A DNA stretch of 5,114 nucleotides, from positions 3,021 through 8,134 of the forward strand of contig DKKJ01000301.1 in assembly GCA_002455175.1 (NCBI GenBank), given 5' to 3'. The notes below the pieces were generated by a model. That model was not told where the DNA came from. It saw only the letters and a program-made list of their open reading frames with translations, and made no database searches. The first letter of the stretch is position 1. Every line of letters starts with the position of its first letter. Of the stretch, positions 1 to 4,896 are shown piece by piece. Both the position numbers and the translations under genes were made by a program. The DNA is from Opitutaceae bacterium UBA6669 (GTDB lineage: Bacteria > Verrucomicrobiota > Verrucomicrobiia > Opitutales > Opitutaceae).

Positions 1-266
1 ATTTCCGTTCGGAGCGGCTGCGTGAAGACGAACCTATTGGTTCGCGCTCTACGTCTGATTTCTGGGTGGACGACTTTGCTCAACTCGATCTCACGGCCAG
101 CTATCGCTTCTCCAAGAACTGGGAAGTTTTTGCTGAAGTTCTTAACATGACCGACGAGCCGTTCCGTGTTTATCAAACGGGTGGCAGCGTGCCGAACAGC
201 AAACGCTTCGTGCAGGTCGAAGAGTACGACTGGAGCGCAAACTTCGGCGTTCGTTGGAAACTCTAA
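1..266 (+). CDS. TonB-dependent receptor, C-terminal end (5' truncated by window)
   Basis: The reading frame is open from base 3 and ends in TAA at 264-266, giving the last 87 residues of a protein that starts outside the window. The visible part alternates polar and hydrophobic residues as in outer-membrane beta-strands: DLTASYRFSKNWEVFAEVLN, then NMTDEPFRVYQ, then a loop and the closing strand WSANFGVRWKL. The N-[LM]-TDEP-x-R-x-Y segment followed by a Q-x-EEYD/G stretch is what I recall from the Xanthomonas/Caulobacter-type TonB-dependent receptors. Such proteins sit in the outer membrane and import ligands using energy from TonB-ExbB-ExbD. The final residue is Leu, where outer-membrane barrels usually end in an aromatic residue, but the two preceding strands fit well. 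The phytase gene begins 96 bp downstream on the same strand, which suggests a role in taking up inositol phosphates, their calcium complexes or phosphate-linked products. The ligand is inferred from context only. Confidence 0.85.
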   Translation, partial: FRSERLREDEPIGSRSTSDFWVDDFAQLDLTASYRFSKNWEVFAEVLNMTDEPFRVYQTGGSVPNSKRFVQVEEYDWSANFGVRWKL

Positions 267-294
267 GCAAAATTCTCTCACGCGGTATTGGCTG

Positions 295-322
295 GGATCG
301 CCTCTTGTCTTTGGGGCGATCC
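295..322 (+). other. Stem-loop between receptor and phytase genes
   Basis: GGATCGCC at 295-302 pairs perfectly with GGCGATCC at 315-322 around a 12-nt loop. A weaker second pair, CAAAC at 325-329 with GTTTG at 340-344, follows at once. No T-tract follows, so this is not a standard intrinsic terminator. It could be an attenuator, an mRNA-processing or stability element that sets different levels for receptor and phytase, or a protein-binding palindrome. Confidence 0.45.
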
Positions 323-362
323 TGCAAACCGTGAAACCTGTTTGGACCACCTGACATTCTTC

Positions 363-1442
363 ATGCGCTCTGCTCTTTTTGCTTCCTGCCTTTGTATAGT
401 AACGGCCGCGTTCGCTGCTCCGTCACCTGATCCTGATGCGAAGAACACGACGCCATTGAAGCCGCGCGTTGTGACGACCTTCGCAAAGCACGACACGGAT
501 GATCCAGCGATCTGGATCAATCGGGCGAATCCTGCCGAGAGTCTCATCGTCGGCACGGACAAAGACACCGATGGCGCGCTGCTCGTGTACGGGTTGGACG
601 GGAAGGAGAAGAAGGAATTGTCGGTGCGTGGGATTGTACGCCCAAATAACGTGGATATCGCCTACGATGTCTCGGTCTGCGGCAAGCGCGTGGACATCGC
701 GGTGGTGACCGAGCGTTACGCCCGTCGGCTGCGCGTCTACCGGCTTCCGGATATGGCGCCGATTGATGGAGGAGGCATTCCGGTGTTCGAAGGCCAGGCC
801 GCCCGCGATGCGATGGGAATCGCGCTTTATCGGCGTCCGAGCGACGACGCAGTTTTCGCCGTGGTGAGTCGTTCCGATCTAGGGGCTCCGAAGAAAGGTT
901 ACCTGCATCAATACCGCTTGGTGGATGACGGCACGGGCACGCTTCGCGGCGTGTTCAGCCGCAGCTTTGGAACGTGGAGCGGAAAGAAAGAAGTCGAAGC
1001 CGTAGCGATCGATCAAGAGCTCGGTTACATCTACTATAGCGACGAAGGGGCGGGGGTGCGGAAGTATCACGCGGATCCGCTCGCTGAAGACGCCGACGAT
1101 GAGTTGGCGTTTTTTGGGACCACCGGATTTGCCCGGGACCACGAAGGGATTTCTATCTATGCGACGGGACCAGGCGTCGGCTACATCATCGTGTCCAATC
1201 AGCAGGCTAACACCTTTCGGGTATTTGCACGTGAAGGGACAGCTGGGAATCCGCACCATCACGCCTTCGTGACGAGTATCCGGTTGTCGACCGATGAGAT
1301 CGACGGCAGCGACGTCACTCCGGTGTCGCTTCCCGGCTTCCCGGGTGGGTTGTTTGTCGCGATGTCGACCGACAAGACGTTCCACTTTTACGCGTGGGAA
1401 GACCTGGCGCGGACCGCTGGCTTAAAAAGCGCATCACCTTAA
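363..1442 (+). CDS. Secreted beta-propeller phytase (3-phytase family)
   Basis: A 359-residue protein of the beta-propeller phytase family, calcium-dependent enzymes that remove phosphate from phytate. Residues 1-18 form a signal peptide with cleavage likely at AFA|AP, so it acts in the periplasm or outside the cell. Family landmarks occur in order: DDPAIWIN (46-53), IVGTDK (62-67), VYGLDGK (75-81), RPNNVDIAYD (93-102), KKEVEAVAID (208-217), YYSDEGAGVRKY (224-235), RDHEGISIY (258-266), GYIIVSNQ (273-280), DGSDVTP (314-320) and PGGLFVAM (327-334). Length matches known members. ATG at 363 is preferred over an in-frame TTG at 288 because it puts the hydrophobic signal at the N-terminus; no clear ribosome-binding site precedes it. 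Some phosphate-binding positions known from Bacillus phytase seem changed here, so activity on phytate itself is less sure than the fold. The upstream receptor gene supports phosphate or inositol scavenging. Confidence 0.93.
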   Translation: MRSALFASCLCIVTAAFAAPSPDPDAKNTTPLKPRVVTTFAKHDTDDPAIWINRANPAESLIVGTDKDTDGALLVYGLDGKEKKELSVRGIVRPNNVDIAYDVSVCGKRVDIAVVTERYARRLRVYRLPDMAPIDGGGIPVFEGQAARDAMGIALYRRPSDDAVFAVVSRSDLGAPKKGYLHQYRLVDDGTGTLRGVFSRSFGTWSGKKEVEAVAIDQELGYIYYSDEGAGVRKYHADPLAEDADDELAFFGTTGFARDHEGISIYATGPGVGYIIVSNQQANTFRVFAREGTAGNPHHHAFVTSIRLSTDEIDGSDVTPVSLPGFPGGLFVAMSTDKTFHFYAWEDLARTAGLKSASP

Positions 1443-1505
1443 CCTGTGCGTTGATACTCGTTTGGTAGCGTAGTGAGCGTACCGGCAGACGACGTTGTTT
1501 TTTGC

Positions 1506-1536
1506 CCGGTGTCGTCGAAGGACGATGTGACACCGG
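1506..1536 (+). other. Stable stem-loop downstream of phytase
   Basis: CCGGTGTC at 1506-1513 is the exact reverse complement of GACACCGG at 1529-1536, and inside it TCGTC (1512-1516) can pair with GACGA (1521-1525) around a GAAG loop. The two registers share two bases, so the best fold is a 6-bp base, a 5-nt bulge and a 5-bp tip, or an 8-bp base with a shorter tip. The T6 run lies before the hairpin, not after it, on the plus strand, so a classical terminator is not supported in either orientation. It may protect the 3' end of the phytase mRNA. Confidence 0.45.
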
Positions 1537-1567
1537 ACAGCGCTTTGCGGCTAAAGACGGGTGAAAA

Positions 1568-1642
1568 CGTAACATTCCGGTAGTTGCCGTGAAAGTCGGC
1601 CCTGTTACGCTGTGGTTACGGTCGTGCTTCAATCTGGTTACG
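1568..1642. repeat. GTTACG repeats with 11/22-bp phasing upstream of the Lys-rich gene
   Basis: GTTACG occurs at 1604-1609, 1615-1620 and 1637-1642, with starts 11 and 22 bp apart, and its reverse complement CGTAAC at 1568-1573. The last two copies extend to a 9-bp identity, TGGTTACGG, at 1613-1621 and 1635-1643. Spacing by whole turns of the helix would put the motifs on one DNA face, as for cooperative binding by a regulator or nucleoid protein. No known operator is recognised. Confidence 0.35.
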
Positions 1643-1670
1643 GGGTGAGGCTGGCGACTGACGAAAACCC

Positions 1671-1910
1671 ATGAAATCCAAGAAAGACAAAAAGTCCGGA
1701 CCTTCTAAAGAGTCCGCGAAGCAGGTTGAGACCGCCAAGCTCCAGGTAAAAGAGGCCAAGGCCGCGTTGAAGCACGCCCGCAAGGAGCTCAAAAAAGTCA
1801 AAAAGGCGGTCAAAGCTGCGCGGAAAGCAGAGGGAAAGAAGTCAGGGAAGAAAAAGTCTCCGAAGCCCTTGGTGAAAAAGAAGGCCGCGAAGCCGGCAGC
1901 CGCAGCCTAA
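1671..1910 (+). CDS. Small lysine/alanine-rich basic protein, histone H1-like tail
   Basis: A 79-residue protein with 28 lysines and 16 alanines, no cysteine, no aromatic residue and only six acidic residues, so it is strongly basic. Residues about 14-54 form a likely amphipathic helix or short coiled coil with K-x-x-K and A-x-x-A spacing (for example KEAKAALKHARKELKKVKKA). The C-terminal part (55-79) is a disordered KSGKKKSPKP...AAKPAAAA tail like those of eukaryotic H1 and of bacterial H1-like proteins. Binding to DNA or RNA, perhaps in nucleoid compaction, is inferred from composition alone; it could also bind ribosomes or polyphosphate. ATG 1671 is the first possible start, since a TGA in frame lies at 1659-1661. 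There is no strong ribosome-binding site. The highly skewed composition on one strand, with the opposite frames showing no family features, supports a real gene. Confidence 0.7.
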   Translation: MKSKKDKKSGPSKESAKQVETAKLQVKEAKAALKHARKELKKVKKAVKAARKAEGKKSGKKKSPKPLVKKKAAKPAAAA

Positions 1911-1927
1911 CCGGCGGCTCCTTCGGA

Positions 1928-1959
1928 CCAGGCGAGCTAATTGCTCGATGGTTTTGTTT
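1928..1959 (+). terminator. Probable intrinsic terminator of the Lys-rich gene
   Basis: CGAGC (1933-1937) pairs with GCTCG (1943-1947) around TAATT. The stem continues, after a small GG/A internal loop, with CCA (1928-1930) and TGG (1949-1951). A T-rich tail, TTTTGTTT (1952-1959), follows directly. Position 18 bp after the stop codon fits a terminator, though the stem is modest. Confidence 0.5.
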
Positions 1960-1981
1960 GTGGAGTCGTGATCGGGGTAGA

Positions 1982-2000
1982 AGGAGACGAATCGTCTCCT
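1982..2000. repeat. Palindrome 1 of the convergent region
   Basis: AGGAGACG (1982-1989), loop AAT, CGTCTCCT (1993-2000): a perfect 8-bp stem with a 3-nt loop. No T-tract follows on either strand beyond a weak TCT on the minus side. Confidence 0.5.
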
Positions 2001-2002
2001 GG

Positions 2003-2030
2003 GTAGGAGCGAGCTCCCGGCGATCATCGC
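2003..2030. repeat. Possible degenerate REP-like element
   Basis: GTAGGAGCGAGCTC (2003-2016) contains the near-palindrome GGAGC-GA-GCTCC (2006-2017) and is followed by GGCGATCATCGC (2019-2030), itself a small inverted repeat (GCGA...TCGC). This resembles the GTAGGAGCGAGC...GCGAT layout of REP sequences mobilised by REP-associated tyrosine transposases. The similarity is from memory and only one copy is in the window. Confidence 0.3.
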
Positions 2031-2036
2031 AGAAAC

Positions 2037-2058
2037 GGGAGGCATTCATTTGCCTCCC
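2037..2058 (-). terminator. Palindrome 2, possible terminator of the GH3 operon
   Basis: GGGAGGCA (2037-2044) and TGCCTCCC (2051-2058) form a perfect 8-bp GC-rich stem around a 6-nt loop. Read on the minus strand it is followed by GTTTCTG, a weak T-rich tail, and lies about 60 bp past the GH3 stop codon. It is the most terminator-like structure for the minus-strand operon, but the tail is poor. Confidence 0.4.
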
Positions 2059-2069
2059 CGACAGCATTC

Positions 2070-2088
2070 GTGCGGGAGAATCCCGCAC
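2070..2088. repeat. Palindrome 3, next to the GH3 stop
   Basis: GTGCGGGA (2070-2077), loop GAA, TCCCGCAC (2081-2088): a perfect 8-bp stem 29 bp beyond the GH3 stop codon. No T-tract follows on the minus strand (GAATGCTG). It could act as a 3'-end stabiliser together with palindrome 2. Confidence 0.45.
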
Positions 2089-2116
2089 TGAATCCGCAGC
2101 AGTTACGCGTTTACTG

Positions 2117-3718
2117 TCAGGGGGGGGCGTCGACGAGTTCGTCCGCGATCTGGCGATCGCTGCGACACCGAGGCATTTTGTTCTGACCGCCCCATTTGGA
2201 TTTTTTCCTCATCCAGCGCTCGAAGGAGCCGTCGGGCAGGATCGTCACCTCAGGTGCCTGGAGTCCGCCACCAAGACGTTTGGCTTCGTAGTCGTCGTTG
2301 GCGCGTTGCAGACCGGCATCGAGGGTTTGCGTCAGCGCCGAGAGATCAACCGAGGCGCCTGATTTCAGTTCGATCAGCCAATGGTGACGTCCTCGTCCGG
2401 TGCCATCGCTGCTTTCGATAAAGCGGGGTGCTACATGGAAGTTTCCGACGACCAGTCCGTGATGTTGGGTCGCCGAGCTAAGCACATCGGTGAGCTCCTT
2501 CTCGATCACGTGTTCGCCAAAGGCGCTCAGCTGCAGGCGGGTTCGTCCTGCATAGACCAGACGTGGTGGTTCCGTAGATACGAACCGAACGACGTCACCA
2601 ATCACGTAGCGACAGAGCCCTGCGGGCGTCGTCATCACGAGCACGTAGTCGACCCCGATCTTTACGCCTGCCAGCGGAACCGTCGCTTTTACGAGCTCCG
2701 CTAGCCGCTCTTCGTCATATTTTTCCAGTGGCAGAAATTCGTAGAAAATGCCGGCGCGTGTCATCAGTCTCATACCCGCAGCCGGGTCATCATCCTGTGC
2801 GGCGATGAAGCCTTCGGAAGCCGGATATACTTCGTGGAAATTCACGCCTTCGCCGAAGGCTTCGCGGAGCTGGGAAGCGAAGGGGCCGAGGGGAACGCCG
2901 CCGTGGATAAGGCATTCGAGGCGAGGCCATACCGCTCGCAGAGGAGCTTTGCCGGTGCGGGCGCGGATCTCTTCGGCGAGAATCAAGAGCCAACTGGGAA
3001 TCCCAGCGATAAGAGTGATGTTTTCAGGGACAGTTTTTTCGACGATTGCGCGAAGCTTTTTAGGCCAGTCGCCCAGTTGAGCGATTTCGCGACCTGGCTC
3101 ATATAATGCGTGCTCGACCCAGGCTGGGAGATTCAGGGCGGTGATCCCGCTTAAATCGCCGCACCACGCTGAGAAGTCTGACTCCGATTCGAGACGTGAA
3201 AGGGTGGTCGAGCCACCAAGAAAAAGATGTTTTCCCCGAAAGACTTCGGAGTGACCGACTCGTCGGGTGTAGTAGCAGAGGGAGTCCAGTCCGGTTTGGC
3301 GGAAATGCGCCAACATGGCCGGGGTGATGGGCAAGTATTTGGTTCGACCTGCGGTCGTTCCTGACGAGACGGCGTAGTGCTGGCAACGACCGGGCCAAAG
3401 CACATTTGCGTCGCCTCTCTTCATCTGCTCGATCCAAGGAGCGAACGATTCATACGCCCGTAGCGGAAGATTCGCCTGAAAGTCCGTATAGGACATCCCT
3501 GGCGTAATACCTTCGACCTTGCCGAAAGCCGTTTTGCTGAAAAGCGTTATCAGCTGGGACCACACGCGTTCCTGGGAGTGCAGATCGCCTCCCGCCTGCT
3601 TCCAAGGACGCGTTATCTGCCGGGTCCGCAGCGAGACGCCCCAGGCCACAGCGCGATTAATCCATGGGACCCGTCGGGTGTGCGCGGCGGGACCAGGAGA
3701 GAAAGCAGATGGGCTCAC
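2117..3718 (-). CDS. GH3-family acyl-adenylating enzyme (amido-synthetase-like)
   Basis: A 533-residue member of the GH3 family, whose plant members activate carboxylic acids with ATP and join them to amino acids. The three adenylation motifs are visible: SSGTTAGRTKYLPIT (118-132) for phosphate binding, YPASEGF (298-304) for the adenine pocket and RYVIGD (370-375) with the Asp expected to hold the ribose. The small C-terminal domain ends with KWGGQNKMPRCRSDR (508-522), typical of bacterial members. Length is normal, no signal peptide is seen, and it should be cytoplasmic. I chose GTG at 3718 because its GTGA overlaps the TGA of the hydrolase gene; a GTG at 3763 would give 15 more residues and a 49-bp overlap, and a GTG at 3649 a shorter protein. 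The acyl substrate and acceptor are unknown in bacteria. A run of eight G on the plus strand (2120-2127) encodes the last prolines before the stop. Confidence 0.9.
   Translation of the reverse strand: MSPSAFSPGPAAHTRRVPWINRAVAWGVSLRTRQITRPWKQAGGDLHSQERVWSQLITLFSKTAFGKVEGITPGMSYTDFQANLPLRAYESFAPWIEQMKRGDANVLWPGRCQHYAVSSGTTAGRTKYLPITPAMLAHFRQTGLDSLCYYTRRVGHSEVFRGKHLFLGGSTTLSRLESESDFSAWCGDLSGITALNLPAWVEHALYEPGREIAQLGDWPKKLRAIVEKTVPENITLIAGIPSWLLILAEEIRARTGKAPLRAVWPRLECLIHGGVPLGPFASQLREAFGEGVNFHEVYPASEGFIAAQDDDPAAGMRLMTRAGIFYEFLPLEKYDEERLAELVKATVPLAGVKIGVDYVLVMTTPAGLCRYVIGDVVRFVSTEPPRLVYAGRTRLQLSAFGEHVIEKELTDVLSSATQHHGLVVGNFHVAPRFIESSDGTGRGRHHWLIELKSGASVDLSALTQTLDAGLQRANDDYEAKRLGGGLQAPEVTILPDGSFERWMRKKSKWGGQNKMPRCRSDRQIADELVDAPP
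3715..3718 (-). promoter_or_regulatory. GTGA start/stop overlap coupling hydrolase and GH3 genes
   Basis: On the minus strand, GTG (3718-3716) and TGA (3717-3715) share bases. No Shine-Dalgarno-like sequence lies just ahead of the GTG, so reinitiation by ribosomes finishing the hydrolase is the likely way the GH3 enzyme is translated. Confidence 0.6.
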
Positions 3719-4839
3719 GCGGCGATGGGCAATTTGGCGGGACGCACTTCGCGATAGAAGCACTGGAGGTGATCGAGAAAGTCGTAAGCGTGGAAAATCA
3801 GCGAGGCGTGTTGTACCGGGTTGTCGAGGGTGCGGGAGACGACGTGTTCAACACGGCCATTCGAAAAATAGGCCCGTGTGGCGTGTTCCAGCGCGAAGCG
3901 TGTCGGCGATTTGGCATCTAGAACCGCTTCTTCGTTCTCCGCAAAGAGGATGATAGTGGGTGCCTTGCTAAGGGGTGGTAGCGACGGAGAGAATCCCTCC
4001 GTGAGGGGTGACATCGACGTGAGGGCACGTACACGCTCAATCGATCCGGTCATGGTGATAGTTTGGATACAGGCGCTCACATTTGCGCGCAGGCGGATGA
4101 CATCCTGAGTGGACAAAAGACGATGAAGTGCCTTTCCATTTTTAGCTCCCGCGTCGAACATTCGCTTAAAGACCAGACGAGACTTTTCTAGATTCGTATC
4201 CGTCAACGGTCGGTGCGGATTGAGAAAAGGTGCCAAGGCGCGGCCTAGCAACGTCGCCGGTTTGGTAGACGTGTTGGAAATGACATCCTCCAAGCAAGCG
4301 ACTGGGCTCACCAGCACAAGACCTGCTAGCGTCGAAAAGGGCGCGTTTGTCTGCGAGCGAGCGCGTAGCCACTGCAGAAGAACGCCAGCTCCGAAACTCA
4401 CGCCGAAGATGACCGGATATTGTTGAGACCGGTTAAGGTCGGTCACCAGTTCGTCCAGTTGAGCGAAGATAGCTTCGATCGAGAAATGCGACCGCGGATA
4501 GTTGACGTAGTAGACGTCTCCCGCTGCCAACAGCATGCGTCGCATGAGAAAAACCTGATCGCAGGCATCAGGAACGAAACCGCCGAGAACAATCGTGGGA
4601 GTTCGTCCCCGTCCTGGTTCGCGATAGACAGTGGCGCGTTGCGAGTTTGCTGATGAAGGCGTCTCCCCTAAAGCGTGAACTGACGATTGATCTTTAGGTG
4701 CATAGACGTCCAAGACCGGAGACTGGGTTCTCTTGTGCGCGACACTTACCCATGACCTGAATGCGCTCACCGACGATGAGCGCAGTGTTTTCAAAAGTGT
4801 CGTTTCCTGAGTGGAAGCTGTTGATCGCGGTTTGAGCAT
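3715..4839 (-). CDS. Alpha/beta hydrolase, first gene of the GH3 operon
   Basis: A 374-residue alpha/beta-hydrolase-fold protein. After an N-terminal extension (1-80) rich in Ser and Thr come the first core strand with an oxyanion-hole-like loop, TIVLGGFVPDA (82-92), the strand VYYVNYP (109-115), and the nucleophile elbow VIFGVSFGAG (143-152) with Ser148 in G-x-S-x-G. The strand TIILFAENEEAVLD (295-308) offers the acid residue, and His344 in VQHASL is the likely catalytic His. The region between about 185 and 275 would form the lid. It has no signal peptide or membrane segment. Expected activity is hydrolysis or transfer of an acyl ester, thioester or amide, and the substrate cannot be read from the sequence. 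ATG 4839 has no Shine-Dalgarno sequence ahead. The GH3 start overlaps this gene's stop by four bases, so the two enzymes probably work on the same compound. Confidence 0.85.
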   Translation of the reverse strand: MLKPRSTASTQETTLLKTLRSSSVSAFRSWVSVAHKRTQSPVLDVYAPKDQSSVHALGETPSSANSQRATVYREPGRGRTPTIVLGGFVPDACDQVFLMRRMLLAAGDVYYVNYPRSHFSIEAIFAQLDELVTDLNRSQQYPVIFGVSFGAGVLLQWLRARSQTNAPFSTLAGLVLVSPVACLEDVISNTSTKPATLLGRALAPFLNPHRPLTDTNLEKSRLVFKRMFDAGAKNGKALHRLLSTQDVIRLRANVSACIQTITMTGSIERVRALTSMSPLTEGFSPSLPPLSKAPTIILFAENEEAVLDAKSPTRFALEHATRAYFSNGRVEHVVSRTLDNPVQHASLIFHAYDFLDHLQCFYREVRPAKLPIAA

Positions 4840-4896
4840 CGGACTTTAGGAGACGGGTAAGTTGCGAAGAGACGCCAATCTCAGGTGTGTGGATCT
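4840..4896 (-). other. Short gap upstream of the hydrolase gene
   Basis: This 57-bp gap separates the end of the upstream gene from the hydrolase ATG, both on the minus strand. I see no recognisable -35/-10 pair, no terminator and no Shine-Dalgarno motif. The hydrolase and GH3 genes could be transcribed from within or ahead of the upstream gene, or from a promoter type not recognisable by eye. Confidence 0.4.

Larger units (their letters stand above)
1443..1670. other. Intergenic region, phytase to Lys-rich gene
   Basis: This 228-bp stretch has no credible gene. It holds a T6 run (1498-1503), a strong stem-loop (1506-1536) and the GTTACG repeat set (1568-1642) just ahead of the small Lys-rich gene. 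I see no good -35/-10 pair of the sigma-70 type, so the promoter of the downstream gene cannot be placed. Confidence 0.5.
1911..2116. other. Convergent intergenic region rich in palindromes
   Basis: This 206-bp stretch lies between the ends of the Lys-rich gene (plus) and the GH3 gene (minus). It contains a probable plus-strand terminator followed by three perfect 8-bp-stem palindromes and a REP-like segment, listed separately. No gene is supported here: the frames crossing it have no start or protein features worth calling. Confidence 0.6.

Noticed and set aside
338..357. Possible Pho box (CTGTTTG and CTGACAT) ahead of the phytase
   Set aside because: The two heptamers each deviate from CTGTCAT and start 13 bp apart instead of 11, and the second lies only a few bases from the start codon, so the match is too poor.
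363..392. Lipoprotein signal in the phytase (Cys at residue 9 or 11)
   Set aside because: The residues before the cysteines do not form a proper lipobox and the n- and h-regions ahead would be too short; a standard cleavage at AFA|AP fits better.
879..1385. 168-codon open frame on the minus strand inside the phytase gene
   Set aside because: It lies wholly antisense to a gene with strong family motifs, has no protein features of its own and starts and stops without relation to any signal.
1498..1503. T6 run as the tail of a phytase terminator
   Set aside because: No adequate stem precedes it on the plus strand; the strong hairpin lies after the run.
1671..1910. Lys-rich ORF as a composition artefact
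   Set aside because: The frame has a defined ATG with an in-frame stop just upstream, a regular helical pattern, an orderly tail and a terminator-like structure 18 bp after the stop, so I kept it as a gene with reduced confidence.
1958..3106. Several plus-strand open frames of 90-134 codons across the GH3 gene
   Set aside because: They are antisense to the GH3 coding sequence, rich in Arg, Ser and Gly as expected for shadow frames, and show no recognisable family.
3519..4653. Plus-strand open frames across the GH3 start and hydrolase gene
   Set aside because: They are antisense to the hydrolase and GH3 genes, whose nucleophile elbow and adenylation motifs are clear, and they show no motif of their own.
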